From positions 1-47,965 of the forward strand of contig NZ_AKIY01000193.1 of NCBI RefSeq assembly GCF_000282615.1: a DNA stretch of 47,965 nt, in the 5' to 3' direction. The notes under the pieces are model-generated. The model worked only from the letters and a program-made list of their open reading frames with translations, searched no databases and had not been told where the DNA came from. Below are positions 23,237 through 40,238 of the stretch, piece by piece. This DNA comes from Bradyrhizobium sp. YR681. GTDB taxonomy: Bacteria; Pseudomonadota; Alphaproteobacteria; Rhizobiales; Xanthobacteraceae. Every line of letters begins with the position of its first letter. Positions within the stretch are counted from its first letter, which is position 1. A program made the translations under genes and the position numbers.

Positions 23237-25179
23237 GCCGCGGCGCCATGCGGCTGGTGGATCTGGTCGTTCCACAGCTTACGATAGGTGCCGTTCTTGG
23301 CCAGCAGCTCGGCATGCGAGCCGCGCTCGATCGCCCTGCCCCCTGAAATCACGATGATCTCGTCCATCTCGACCACCGAGGTCAGGCGGTGGGTCGACCA
23401 GATCATGGTGCGGCCCTTGGCGACCTTCAGCAGCGTGCGGTTGATCGCGGCCTCCGTGGTCTGGTCCAGCGCCGATGTGGCCTCGTCCAGCAGCAGCACG
23501 GACGGATTGCGGATGATCGCGCGCGCGATCGCGATGCGCTGGCGCTGGCCGCCCGAGAGCGTATCGCCGCGCTCGCCGACCGGCGTGTCGTAGCGCTGCG
23601 GCAGGCTCATGATGTAGCGGTGGATCTCGGCCTTCTTGGCCGCCTCCTCCACCTCCGCATCGGTCGCGCCCTCCTTGCCGAGCCGGATGTTCTCGCGGAT
23701 CGACATGTTGAACAGCATGTTCTCCTGGAACACCACCGCCATGCTCCGGCGCAGCGAATCCAGCGTCACCTTGCGGACGTCGACGCCGTCGATGGTGACG
23801 CGGCCCTCGTTGGGCACGTAGAGCCGCAGGATCAGATTGAGCAGCGTGCTCTTGCCGGAGCCGGAGGGACCGACGATGGCGATGCGCTTGCCGACGTCCA
23901 GCCTGAGGCTGAGATTGTCCAGCACAGGCGTCTGGCTGTTTTCGTACTGGAAGGTGACGCGATCGAAGGTGATGTCGTGAGTGACGCGCGGCAGGTCGGG
24001 CGCGCCGGCACGATCGGCGCCCCGCGTCGGCTCGTCGAGCAGCTCCTGGATATGGCGAATCGCGGCGGCCGATGAGATCGACACCGGGATGAAATGCATC
24101 ACATGGGCGATGTTGTAGGAGACCTCCCAGAACGCGCTCTCGAAGGTGACGAAGGTGCCGATGGTGATCTGGCCCTTGGTCGCCAGATACGCACCGATCG
24201 CGAGCACCACGATGTGCAGCAGCAGCACCGAAATGGTGACCGTCCGCTCCACCATGGTCGACAGGAACGCCGCTGAAGCGATCTTGTTGCGGGTCTCGTC
24301 GTTGCGGAAGCGGAAGAAACCGAACATCTTGCGTTGCAGGCTGAATGCCTTGATCACGGCCTGCGCCGCCACATTCTCCTGCACCATGCCGAGCAGCGCG
24401 CTCTCGTTCTGCTTCTGCTCGTAATTGGCCTGCACCGCCTTCGGGGTGAGGATGCGCGGGCCGATCAGCGTGATCGGGAACACCAGCAGCGCGACCGCGG
24501 CGAGCTGCCAGTTCAAGAACACCATCAGGATGATGCCGGCGATCAATTCCAGGAACGGCAGTGCCGCGCTGTTGGCGAAGGTCTTCACCGAGCCTTCGAA
24601 CGCCGAGAGGTCCACCGAGAAGCGGGACAGGATCTCACCGCGCTTGGTACGGCCGAAATAGGCCGCCGGCAGGTCCTGGACGTGCTCGAACAGGCGCTTG
24701 CGGACGTCGGAGATGATGCAGGCGGCCAGCCGCGCGTCCCAGCGCTCGTACCAGACCGCGACGATCGAGGTGAAGATGCCGGCGACCGCGAGCACGCCGA
24801 GGATCTTGTACAGTGCCTGAAAGTCCTCCTCGCCGAGCGCGTCGTCGATCAGGTACTTCAGGCTGAGCGGCATGATGACGTTGAACAGCGTCTCGACGAA
24901 GACGCCGAACGCCACGAAGGACAGCATCCGCTTGTAGCTGGTCAGGAAGGGCTTGACGAAACCCAGGATGGTCGCGAGCGCGCCGGCGGCCTCGCGCGCG
25001 GTAAAGACGACGAGGTCCTCGTCCTCATCATCGTCATCGAGCTCCAGCCCGTCATCCTCCTCCTCGTCGTCCTCGTCGTCTTCGAGGTCCGGCTTGGCGG
25101 GGGCGAGCTTGTCGTCGAGCTCTACCGCTTCTTCCGCGGCGAGCTTCTGTTTGTCGGGCGGGAGGGGCTTGGACGCCAT
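23161..25179 (-). CDS. ABC exporter (fused permease and ATPase) with acidic N- and C-terminal tails
   Basis: A 672-residue half-transporter of the MsbA/type-I exporter class. Residues 1-56 are extremely acidic, with a run of Asp/Glu from 31 to 55. The transmembrane domain spans about 75-375 (hydrophobic segments near 85-110, 127-145, 207-240, 312-333). The ATPase has Walker [10 protein letters not shown] (437-445), Q-loop Gln485, LSGGQ (541-545), Walker B VLLLDE (561-566) and H-loop His597. Residues 651-671 are again almost all Asp/Glu. It probably works as a homodimer. A promoter-like element and a perfect palindrome sit just upstream. The start has only a weak Shine-Dalgarno. Cargo unknown; context suggests export of the product of the flanking redox enzymes. 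Confidence 0.93.
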   Translation of the reverse strand: MASKPLPPDKQKLAAEEAVELDDKLAPAKPDLEDDEDDEEEDDGLELDDDDEDEDLVVFTAREAAGALATILGFVKPFLTSYKRMLSFVAFGVFVETLFNVIMPLSLKYLIDDALGEEDFQALYKILGVLAVAGIFTSIVAVWYERWDARLAACIISDVRKRLFEHVQDLPAAYFGRTKRGEILSRFSVDLSAFEGSVKTFANSAALPFLELIAGIILMVFLNWQLAAVALLVFPITLIGPRILTPKAVQANYEQKQNESALLGMVQENVAAQAVIKAFSLQRKMFGFFRFRNDETRNKIASAAFLSTMVERTVTISVLLLHIVVLAIGAYLATKGQITIGTFVTFESAFWEVSYNIAHVMHFIPVSISSAAAIRHIQELLDEPTRGADRAGAPDLPRVTHDITFDRVTFQYENSQTPVLDNLSLRLDVGKRIAIVGPSGSGKSTLLNLILRLYVPNEGRVTIDGVDVRKVTLDSLRRSMAVVFQENMLFNMSIRENIRLGKEGATDAEVEEAAKKAEIHRYIMSLPQRYDTPVGERGDTLSGGQRQRIAIARAIIRNPSVLLLDEATSALDQTTEAAINRTLLKVAKGRTMIWSTHRLTSVVEMDEIIVISGGRAIERGSHAELLAKNGTYRKLWNDQIHQPHGAAAQADDDSDDDDDDLEDDEDEDDEEA

Positions 25180-25227
25180 GAAACCAATCGATGCTGACGG
25201 CCGGCATGACCGCAGAGAAAGCAGGGC

Positions 25228-25245
25228 ATAGCGGCGAGCCGCTAT
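25228..25245. promoter_or_regulatory. Perfect 18-bp palindrome, candidate operator of the ABC exporter
   Basis: ATAGCGGC-GA-GCCGCTAT: 8-bp perfect arms with a 2-base centre. It begins 8 bases past the -10 box at 25253-25258, so it lies across the expected transcription start of the exporter gene. Position and symmetry suit a dimeric repressor; no regulator gene is nearby. It could also form a hairpin in RNA. Confidence 0.5.
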
Positions 25246-25252
25246 CGCACCG

Positions 25253-25281
25253 ATTCTATGCGATCACGATGAATTCGGCAA
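25253..25281 (-). promoter_or_regulatory. Candidate promoter of the ABC exporter
   Basis: Minus strand: TTGCCG (4 of 6), exactly 17 bases, TAGAAT (5 of 6), in the 133-base gap between the fusion gene and the exporter gene. It would start transcription near 25246, about 65 bases before the exporter ATG. Confidence 0.5.
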
Positions 25282-25312
25282 AGCAATTGGCGAACCCGCC
25301 CGAGTTCTTGAG

Positions 25313-27373
25313 CTAGTCGTCGTCCTCGTCCTCGACCTTGTCGAAGAAGGAATAGCGCAGACTGTCGGCGTCGGCGTACCACTGGCCGGGGCCCTTGTTG
25401 GCGGCGAGCGTCGCCTCCCAGAGCGCATCGGCGCAGTCCTTGCGGTGCATCGACAAGTCGAAGCCGTTGCCGAAGAACAGCTCGGACCATTCCCACCAAG
25501 TGCCGAGCTTCTTGACCCCGCGCAGGAGGTCGTAGCGGTCGATCACCGCTGACGCCATGTCCGAGGTGACCGAGCCGAACACGAGTCCGGTCTTGACCAC
25601 GCGGTTGAGCTCGCGGATCGCGCGGACCACCTGCTTCGGGGAAACGTGGCAGAGGCTGGTCTCGAACACGAAGTCGAAGCTGCCGTCCTTGAACGGCATG
25701 TCGGTGATCGAGCCGAGCTTGTTGTACTTCTTCAGCGCCTTCGGCGTCTTGGCGTGGATGGCACGGTTGTTCTCGATGCCCCAAGCATCGACGCCGCGTT
25801 CGCGCAGCGCCCCGACCAGCTCGCCGCTGGCGGATCCCGCGACCAGGAGCCTGGCGCCCTTGGCCTTGCCCCAGACGATGCCGATCAGCTTTGTCAGATA
25901 ATCGGGATCGGTGAAGTGCCGCCACGCCTCGCTGTACGGGCCGAGGCCGCGATAGTTCTCGAAATAGTCGCGATCGATCTTGTCGGAGATCGGCTTGTCG
26001 TCCTGCGCGCGCTCGCGGCGCAGGCGCATCATCTCGGTCAGGATGATATCGGTCGCGGCGTCCGAGGAATCGAGCAGGCCGTTCAGCGTCGAATCGAACA
26101 GATAGTCGCCGACCACGACGATGCCGGGATGCTCCTTCGGCTCGGGCCGGTGATTGGTCATGACGTCGCGCACGGGCAGACCGCCCGGTATAGCGTTCAC
26201 CGACGACAGCCAGCGGTGGATCTTGCCTTCCACGAAATGCGCGCGCGCATCGCCGAGCGAGGCCGGCAGCGATTTCAGCGCGGCGTCGAACAGCTCCTGG
26301 TCCGACAGATTGGCAAAGGCCAGCGCGTCGGAGCCGGGAATCAGCCAGTTCAGGACGCCATGCTTGCCGACGTCGTGGCGCGCGCCCTCGTTGTAGACGC
26401 AGCAGCCGCCGAAGGCCTCCGACATGAACCAGGCGCCGGAAATCTTGTCGCCCCAGAACGGGGAGTCGAACAGGATCGAAACGCGCAGATAATGCGCGGG
26501 ACGGTCGAAATACGAGACATGCTTGACCATCGACTTGCGGAGCTGCTCGCCTTCCCAGCCGACGGTCCCGAGCCAGGAATGCGGCAGGCAGACCAGCACG
26601 AGGTCGAAGTCGCGCGTCTCCGGCCCCTTGCCGTTCATCATCTTGAGCTGGTAGCGGCCGGTCGGCGCCTTGCCGACGGTGAGCACACGGTGATTGAGCT
26701 GGATGTCGGCATTGACCTCCGACTGGAGGCACTCGATCAGCTGCTCGTTGCCGTTCTGGATGGAATAGAGGCCGATATAGCCATCGACATCCATCAAATA
26801 GTTCTTGAGCGCGTTGAGGCCGTTGGTGTTGTGGCTTTCGGTGGCGATGTCCGAGCGCGCCATCACCTTGAAGAAACGCTTTGCGGTTTCGTCCTCGACC
26901 TCCTCGTCGAGCACTTGCTCGGCGGTCTTGTAGGCCCAGGGGTTCTCGTTGTCGTGCGCGCCGACGCCCTCGTAATATTCGATCGGCGACATCGTCTCGG
27001 CGCAGCGCTTGCGGAACGATTCGATCGCGGCCGCGGTCCTGGCGCCGTAGCGGCGGCGCATGCCGGCGACGTCGTTGAGCAGCTCGCCGCCGAACTGCAC
27101 CTGTTCGGCATCCATCGGAATCGTTTGCAGGCCGAAATGCTGGATCAGCTCGCGCAGCGGATCGGGGCCCGTCATCGAGTAGTCGTAGATCTCGGCAACG
27201 CCGGCCTCGTACATCGCCGGCGCCGAATCGAATTTGCGCGTGACGATCTTGCCGCCGAGGCGGTCGGAGGCCTCATAGATGGTGATGCGGCAGAGGTCGC
27301 CGAGCTTGCGCTTCAGATACCAGGCGCTCATCAGCCCGCCGGGGCCGCCGCCTACGATTGCGAGATCAAGCAT
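25313..27373 (-). CDS. Fusion: FAD amine-oxidase-like domain + SAM-dependent methyltransferase
   Basis: A 686-residue two-domain protein. Residues 1 to about 450 are a flavin amine-oxidase / desaturase-type domain: GGGPGGLMSAWYL (8-20), EASDRLGGK (34-42) and the C-terminal FAD motif IVVVGDYLFDSTLNGLLDSS (418-437). Residues from about 500 to 640 are a class I methyltransferase: LLVAGSASGE motif I (509-518), acidic GIENN (532-536), DMPFKDGSFDFVF (558-570). The C-terminus ends acidic (VEDEDDD), like the neighbouring exporter. No membrane segment. The order is fusion gene then exporter on the same strand, with a 133-base gap. Reaction and substrate unknown; oxidation and methylation of one small molecule is the simplest reading. 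Confidence 0.88.
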   Translation of the reverse strand: MLDLAIVGGGPGGLMSAWYLKRKLGDLCRITIYEASDRLGGKIVTRKFDSAPAMYEAGVAEIYDYSMTGPDPLRELIQHFGLQTIPMDAEQVQFGGELLNDVAGMRRRYGARTAAAIESFRKRCAETMSPIEYYEGVGAHDNENPWAYKTAEQVLDEEVEDETAKRFFKVMARSDIATESHNTNGLNALKNYLMDVDGYIGLYSIQNGNEQLIECLQSEVNADIQLNHRVLTVGKAPTGRYQLKMMNGKGPETRDFDLVLVCLPHSWLGTVGWEGEQLRKSMVKHVSYFDRPAHYLRVSILFDSPFWGDKISGAWFMSEAFGGCCVYNEGARHDVGKHGVLNWLIPGSDALAFANLSDQELFDAALKSLPASLGDARAHFVEGKIHRWLSSVNAIPGGLPVRDVMTNHRPEPKEHPGIVVVGDYLFDSTLNGLLDSSDAATDIILTEMMRLRRERAQDDKPISDKIDRDYFENYRGLGPYSEAWRHFTDPDYLTKLIGIVWGKAKGARLLVAGSASGELVGALRERGVDAWGIENNRAIHAKTPKALKKYNKLGSITDMPFKDGSFDFVFETSLCHVSPKQVVRAIRELNRVVKTGLVFGSVTSDMASAVIDRYDLLRGVKKLGTWWEWSELFFGNGFDLSMHRKDCADALWEATLAANKGPGQWYADADSLRYSFFDKVEDEDDD

Positions 27374-27508
27374 ATCAGTTCCGTGGTCTCCGGCCCTGCC
27401 CCCGTCACGGGATCCACCGGTCTAAGCTCCCCTAACAGAAGCGCTTTTGCGCCTGAAGGAAAGATGAACAAAGGTTGATCCTGCACCGCAACAGGGAAAC
27501 AAAGCAGC

Positions 27509-27535
27509 AAAAAGGCCGGCTTGCGCCGGCCTTTT
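27509..27535 (-). terminator. Intrinsic terminator after rpoC
   Basis: 7-bp GC stem GGCCGGC / GCCGGCC with a 4-base loop, flanked by A and T runs (TTTTT on the minus side, TTTT on the plus side). It lies 31 bases past the rpoC stop and separates the rpoBC transcript from the island genes. It may work in both directions. Confidence 0.88.
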
Positions 27536-27566
27536 CATTGTCCTCGGTATTCCTACGGATGAAGCA

Positions 27567-31763
<4,197 letters not shown>

Positions 31764-31892
31764 CGTCTTCTCCTCGCGTGCCGGTCGCCTACGGCCGCAA
31801 ATTCGAAAATCACTCAATCGGGGCGCCCTGCCCTCAAGGCCTCGGGAGGGGCGCCAATGCCCGGCCGTGAAGGCCGGGCATGAAAGGTCGTA

Positions 31893-36017
<4,125 letters not shown>

Positions 36018-36497
36018 CGTGGCCTCTCATTTCGTCGCCCGCTCTGGGCGCGCCGTCCAGGACGCAGCTGCCGCCGCTCCCCGGGTTGAATTTTTCGAAC
36101 CCGCTTTGGGGACCAAAAATCCAGTTTCAGGCCGTCATGTCCTGAATCTGTTCTTCAGACCTTCAAAACGCAAAACGACGCGCGGGGCGCATAGGCACGC
36201 CCGCCCGTCACAACGATCGTCTTCACGGACTGCAAAAGCCCGAAATAGCTTGCTCTCCCAACGGCTTACAGGGAAATCCGGCCTCCCCGCCACCGCGCTT
36301 TCGTGCTGTCGACCCGATATGGGACGACAATAGTGCAGATTCGAGGGGTAAACCCGCAAATCCCCACACTTTTTCGTGTTCGACCTGCGTCGGGACGTTC
36401 CGTCGCACGCCTTTTGCATCTGGCCCACCCCTTCGAGGGAGGACCAGGGTCCCGGGCTTCGCTGATGCGCGCCCGAGACCCGGCCAGTAAGCGCTGC
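36018..36497. other. 480-base rplL-rpoB intergenic region
   Basis: No gene seen. Near rplL it has a 10-bp hairpin (36448-36480). I looked for a minus-strand promoter before rpoB and found none that is convincing, so rpoBC probably depends on transcription from the rplJ promoter, modulated in this spacer. Confidence 0.6.
36448..36480 (-). promoter_or_regulatory. Hairpin after rplL, candidate attenuator or RNase site
   Basis: 10-bp stem GGTCTCGGGC / GCCCGGGACC (one G-T pair) with a 13-base loop, starting 18 bases past the rplL stop. No T run follows, so full termination is unlikely. In E. coli the same junction carries an attenuator and an RNase III site; equivalence is an inference. Confidence 0.55.
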
Positions 36498-36875
36498 TTA
36501 CTTGAGCTCGACCTTGGCGCCAGCCTTCTCGAGCTGCACCTTGATCTTTTCGGCTTCGTCCTTGTTCACGCCTTCCTTGACAGGCTTCGGCGCGCCCTCG
36601 ACGAGGTCCTTTGCTTCCTTCAGGCCCAGGCCGGTGATGGCGCGGACTTCCTTGATGACCTCGATCTTCTTGTCGCCGGCGCTGGCGAGAACGACCGTGA
36701 ACTCGGTCTTCTCTTCCGCCGGAGCGGCGGCAGCGCCACCACCGGCCGGGCCGGCCACGGCGACAGCCGCGGCAGCCGAAACGCCCCACTTCTCTTCGAG
36801 GAGCTTCGCGAGTTCGGCAGCTTCGAGCACGGTGAGGCTCGAGAGGTCGTCAACAATCTTCTGCAGGTCAGCCAT
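36498..36875 (-). CDS. rplL: 50S ribosomal protein L7/L12
   Basis: A 125-residue acidic stalk protein. N-terminal dimerisation segment, Ala/Gly-rich hinge (about 35-55, [19 protein letters not shown]) and C-terminal domain [20 protein letters not shown] that recruits translation GTPases. 54 bases after rplJ. Confidence 0.97.
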   Translation of the reverse strand: MADLQKIVDDLSSLTVLEAAELAKLLEEKWGVSAAAAVAVAGPAGGGAAAAPAEEKTEFTVVLASAGDKKIEVIKEVRAITGLGLKEAKDLVEGAPKPVKEGVNKDEAEKIKVQLEKAGAKVELK

Positions 36876-36929
36876 TGTTCAGTTTCCTTACGTGTATGTC
36901 TGGTTCGGGTTTGAGTTTTGCGAAGGGCG

Positions 36930-37448
36930 TCAGGCCGCTTCGCCCTTTGAGGCATGAGCCTGGATGACGCGCGCGAGCTTGCCCGCGGGCGCGTTGGCGA
37001 GCTGAGCGATCTTGGTCGCCGGGGCCACAAGCAGGCCGACGATCTTGGCGCGCAGTTCATCAAGCGACGGCAGCGAGGCAAGCGCCTTCACGCCGTCGAC
37101 ATTCAGGACGGTCTTCCCCATCGAGCCGCCAATGATGACGAACTTTTCGTTCGCCTTGGCGAATTCGATGGCGACCTTCGGCGCCGCTACCGGATCGTTC
37201 GAAGTGGCGATCACGGTCGGTCCCTTCAGCATGGGGCCGATGGCAACGACGTCAGTGCCTTCAAGAGCAATTTTGGCGAGACGGTTCTTCGAGACCTTCA
37301 CCGAGGCACCCGCCTGCTTCATCTGCTGGCGCAGCTTCTGCATCTGGGCGACGGTGAGGCCGGAATATTGAGCAACGACCGCGACGCTCGTGGTCTTGAA
37401 GACCCCGTTGAGCTGTTCGACCGCTTCCTTTTTTGCCGCTCGTTCCAC
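36930..37448 (-). CDS. rplJ: 50S ribosomal protein L10
   Basis: A 172-residue stalk base protein that binds 23S rRNA and L7/L12 dimers. Conserved [20 protein letters not shown] and [15 protein letters not shown] choose a GTG start ([13 protein letters not shown]), which has GGAAAGAG six bases upstream. The in-frame ATG 27 bases earlier has no Shine-Dalgarno. It is preceded by a long leader with an L10-type fold. Confidence 0.95.
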   Translation of the reverse strand: MERAAKKEAVEQLNGVFKTTSVAVVAQYSGLTVAQMQKLRQQMKQAGASVKVSKNRLAKIALEGTDVVAIGPMLKGPTVIATSNDPVAAPKVAIEFAKANEKFVIIGGSMGKTVLNVDGVKALASLPSLDELRAKIVGLLVAPATKIAQLANAPAGKLARVIQAHASKGEAA

Positions 37449-37689
37449 AGCAAGCTCTTTCCGGTTGGCGGTCATCGCGAGAAGCGGGACCGCCGGGTTG
37501 CACCCATCGTCCCACCCAAAACCTGAACCTCGGGGGCAAAACCCCTTCGGACACGCGCCGGGCGAGACGACAATTCAAAGCCTGCCCTCCGGGAGCCCGC
37601 TAAGGCCCACGGCGTGTCGAGGTCCGAACCAGAACCCGTTCCGCAACCACCCCTTAAGGTGGAAGGCGAAGTGAAATCCGGTCTTCACC

Positions 37690-37755
37690 CGTCTATGCAG
37701 GCCATGCGATTAAGCCGTTGGGAAATCGAAACTTCCCGCGAGCGCCTGCAGTCTT
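37690..37755 (-). promoter_or_regulatory. Candidate L10 leader (autoregulatory mRNA element)
   Basis: A 7-bp outer stem TGCAGGC / GCCTGCA (37696-37702 with 37744-37750) encloses the hairpin GGGAA / TTCCC (37720-37737) and an unpaired GGCTTAAT stretch, the kind of internal loop / kink-turn to which L10 or the L10-L12 complex binds. It lies about 240 bases upstream of rplJ and 180 bases downstream of the promoter. Identification rests on fold and context. Confidence 0.55.
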
Positions 37756-37938
37756 GGACAGGACGAGGTCAGCCGGCGAACCGTCCGACCCCTGCCCGCA
37801 CTCCACCAACCGACGGGTTTTCCTTCCTTTTCGGGCAAATCCTCACGGACGTCCTGAAAAGGAATGATCTCCTGTCTTGTGGGTTTTCGGAATGCGTGCA
37901 CGAACGCGCCAGCCGAGGCCGGCACGTCCGGAAGCGGT

Positions 37939-37967
37939 TCTTTAACCGCTCTCTGCCTGCTTGCCAA
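37939..37967 (-). promoter_or_regulatory. Candidate promoter of rplJ-rplL-(rpoBC)
   Basis: Minus strand: TTGGCA (5 of 6), exactly 17 bases, TAAAGA. Start of transcription would be near 37932, after the dehydrogenase gene. A small inverted repeat spans the -10 box. Confidence 0.5.
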
Positions 37968-38033
37968 GAGCAAAATTCACACCAGTTCCAATCGATTGGC
38001 GGCGGGGCTTGAGGCGGGTCGACAAGGACCGAT

Positions 38034-38987
38034 TCAGGCCTTTTTCACCTCATAAGGTAGCGGCTTGCCCTCGAAAAACGCGGTCAGGTTCGCCAGCACG
38101 CAGTTCTGCATGGCGACGTGCGATTCCAGGGTGTGGCCGCCGAGATGAGGGGCGAGCACGACGTTGGGGAGCGCGGTCAGCGCGTCGGGGGCGTGCGGTT
38201 CCTTCTCGAAGACGTCGAGGCCTGCACCTGCAATGGTCTTGTCGGTCAGGGCCGCGACCAGGGCCTTCTCGTCGATGACCGAGCCGCGGGAAATATTGAC
38301 GACATAGCCGTCCGCGCCGAGGCGCTTGAGGATATCGGCGTTGACGACGTGCTGGGTCTCGGCCCCTGCCCGGACCGCGATCATCAGCACGCTGCACCAA
38401 TCGGCCAGCGCCTCCAGCGTCGGGAAATATTGATAGGGCAGATCGTACCTGGTGCGGCTGAAATAGCCGACCTCGCTCTCGAAGGCGGCGCAGCGCGCGG
38501 CGATCTTGCGGCCGATCTCGCCCATGCCGTAGACGCCGATGCGGCGGCCGGGCATGCCGGCCTGCGCGCGCATCATCGGCGACTGCTTTGACGCCGCCCA
38601 ATCGCCGCTGCGGACATACTGGTCGGCGACCAGGATCCGCCGCGTCGTCGCCAGCATCAGGGTCATGGCAATGTCGGCGACCGAGGCCGCATTGGCGCCC
38701 GGGCTGTGTCCGACAGCGATGTTGCGGGCGGCTGCCGCCTTCAGGTCGACGCCGTCATAGCCGGTGCCGTAGCAGACGATGGCGCCGAGCTTTGGAAACA
38801 GATCCATCGCCTCCCCGCCGAGTGCGCCCCCACCCTGGGCGAGCATCGCGCGGACGCCGCCGATCTCGTCCGCCGAAAACACCTCGTGTGCGGGCTTGCC
38901 TCCGGTGTCGAGCAGCTCGAACCGTTCGGCGAAGCGCGCCAGCATCGTCTTGGGAAAGCGCGCGTAGACCAGGACCTTGTCAGCCAT
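38034..38987 (-). CDS. D-2-hydroxyacid dehydrogenase (NAD(P)-dependent)
   Basis: A 317-residue cytosolic enzyme of the glyoxylate / hydroxypyruvate reductase type, which reduces 2-keto acids to D-2-hydroxy acids. NAD(P) motif GVYGMGEIGRKIA (about 154-166), substrate Arg in VRAGAET, catalytic Glu in FEKEP and His in LAPHLGGHT. I start it at MADKVLVYARFPK; the frame is open 31 codons upstream, but that segment runs through tandem repeats and the rplA terminator. It interrupts the usual rplA-rplJ link. Upstream lie two abutting 17-bp direct repeats instead of a clear promoter. Exact substrate unknown. Confidence 0.9.
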   Translation of the reverse strand: MADKVLVYARFPKTMLARFAERFELLDTGGKPAHEVFSADEIGGVRAMLAQGGGALGGEAMDLFPKLGAIVCYGTGYDGVDLKAAAARNIAVGHSPGANAASVADIAMTLMLATTRRILVADQYVRSGDWAASKQSPMMRAQAGMPGRRIGVYGMGEIGRKIAARCAAFESEVGYFSRTRYDLPYQYFPTLEALADWCSVLMIAVRAGAETQHVVNADILKRLGADGYVVNISRGSVIDEKALVAALTDKTIAGAGLDVFEKEPHAPDALTALPNVVLAPHLGGHTLESHVAMQNCVLANLTAFFEGKPLPYEVKKA

Positions 38988-38995
38988 TGTTCTTG

Positions 38996-39029
38996 TTTCC
39001 GATGAATGCCGTTGTCCGATGAGTGCCGT
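38996..39029. repeat. Tandem 17-bp direct repeat before the hydroxyacid dehydrogenase
   Basis: Two abutting units, TTTCCGATGAATGCCGT and TGTCCGATGAGTGCCGT, differing at two positions. They end 8 bases before the ATG and cover the ribosome binding area, so they could be a regulator or translational control site. They lie between the rplKA terminator and the dehydrogenase start. Confidence 0.75.
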
Positions 39030-39037
39030 CGAAAATG

Positions 39038-39071
39038 GAAAGGGGCGGAATCGGTCGCCCGATTCCGCCCC
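39038..39071 (-). terminator. Intrinsic terminator after rplA
   Basis: A perfect 13-bp stem GGGGCGGAATCGG / CCGATTCCGCCCC with a 4-base loop, followed in the minus direction by TTTCCATTTT. 40 bases past the rplA stop. It ends the secE-nusG-rplK-rplA unit. Confidence 0.85.
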
Positions 39072-39110
39072 TCGCCTCATGCAATTTCCAAACCTCAGCC
39101 GAGGCAGGCC

Positions 39111-39803
39111 TTAGCTGAGAATGGTGCCCGGCTCGACCTTCACGCCGGGGCCCATCGTCGAGGACACCGCAACGCGCTGGATGTAGGTGCCCTTGGAACC
39201 CGCCGGCTTCGCCTTCGAGACAGCATCGGCCAGAGCCTTGATGTTCTCGACCAGCTTCTCCTCCGAGAACGAGGCCTTGCCGACGCCGGCCTGCAGGATG
39301 CCGGCCTTCTCGACGCGGAACTCGACCGAGCCGCCCTTGGCACCCTTCACCGCACCGGTGACGTCCATGGTCACGGTGCCGATCTTCGGGTTCGGCATCA
39401 GGCCGCGCGGGCCCAGCACCTTACCGAGGCGGCCGACCAGCGGCATCATGTCGGGGGTCGCAATACAACGATCGAAATCGATCGTGCCGTTCTGCACCTT
39501 CTCGACCAGGTCCTCGGCGCCGACGACGTCGGCACCCGCAGCCTTGGCTTCATCGGCCTTGGCGCCGCGGGCGAACACGCCGACGCGGAGCGTACGGCCG
39601 GTGCCGTTCGGCAGAGTCACGACGCCGCGGACCATCTGGTCGGCGTGACGCGGATCGACGCCGAGATTGATCGCGACCTCGATGGTCTCGTCGAACTTCG
39701 CCTTGGCGCGTTCCTTGACCATCTTGATGGCGTCCGCGAGCGGGTAAAGCTTTTCGCGGTCAACACCTTCGCGGGCTTTGTTCAAACGCTTTCCGATTGC
39801 CAT
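39111..39803 (-). CDS. rplA: 50S ribosomal protein L1
   Basis: A 230-residue L1-stalk protein. [20 protein letters not shown] start and [19 protein letters not shown] signature. In E. coli L1 represses the rplKA messenger; no equivalent site was assigned here. Six bases after rplK. Confidence 0.97.
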   Translation of the reverse strand: MAIGKRLNKAREGVDREKLYPLADAIKMVKERAKAKFDETIEVAINLGVDPRHADQMVRGVVTLPNGTGRTLRVGVFARGAKADEAKAAGADVVGAEDLVEKVQNGTIDFDRCIATPDMMPLVGRLGKVLGPRGLMPNPKIGTVTMDVTGAVKGAKGGSVEFRVEKAGILQAGVGKASFSEEKLVENIKALADAVSKAKPAGSKGTYIQRVAVSSTMGPGVKVEPGTILS

Positions 39804-39809
39804 GAGCCC

Positions 39810-40238
39810 TTACCCCGCCACTTCCAGACCCATCGAACGGGCAGAGCCCTCGACCATCTTCATGGCCGATTCGATGGTGTCGCAATTGAGATCCTTCATC
39901 TTCTTCTCGGCGATCTCGCGCACCTGCGCCTTGGTCACCTTGCCGGCCTTGTCACGGCCCGGCGCCTTCGAGCCGGACTGGATCTTGGCAGCCTGCTTGA
40001 GGAAGAACGACATCGGGGGGGTCTTCATCTCGAACGTGAACGAACGATCGGCGTAGATCGTGATCACGACGGGAATCGGGGTGTTCTTCTCTTCCTTCTG
40101 GGTCTGGGCGTTGAACGCCTTGCAGAACTCCATGATGTTGAGACCGCGCTGACCGAGCGCGGGACCGATCGGGGGCGAGGGATTCGCCGCACCGGCCGGG
40201 ACCTGAAGCTTCAGGTATCCGGTCACTTTCTTTGCCAT
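39810..40238 (-). CDS. rplK: 50S ribosomal protein L11
   Basis: A 142-residue protein, the same length as in E. coli. [20 protein letters not shown] with the thiopeptide-contact prolines, and the C-terminal 23S-binding domain ending [14 protein letters not shown]. Needed for stringent response through RelA. 131 bases after nusG. Confidence 0.97.
   Translation of the reverse strand: MAKKVTGYLKLQVPAGAANPSPPIGPALGQRGLNIMEFCKAFNAQTQKEEKNTPIPVVITIYADRSFTFEMKTPPMSFFLKQAAKIQSGSKAPGRDKAGKVTKAQVREIAEKKMKDLNCDTIESAMKMVEGSARSMGLEVAG

Larger units (their letters stand above)
37449..38033. other. 585-base rplJ leader and promoter region
   Basis: No gene seen. It contains, in minus direction, a candidate promoter (37939-37967) and a candidate L10-binding leader (37690-37755). 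A 7-bp inverted repeat AGCGGTT / AACCGCT (37933-37950) overlaps the -10 box. Confidence 0.65.

Noticed and set aside
37931..37953. Terminator of the hydroxyacid dehydrogenase at the AGCGGTT inverted repeat
   Set aside because: No T run follows on the minus strand, and the repeat overlaps the likely rplJ -10 box, so a promoter role fits better.
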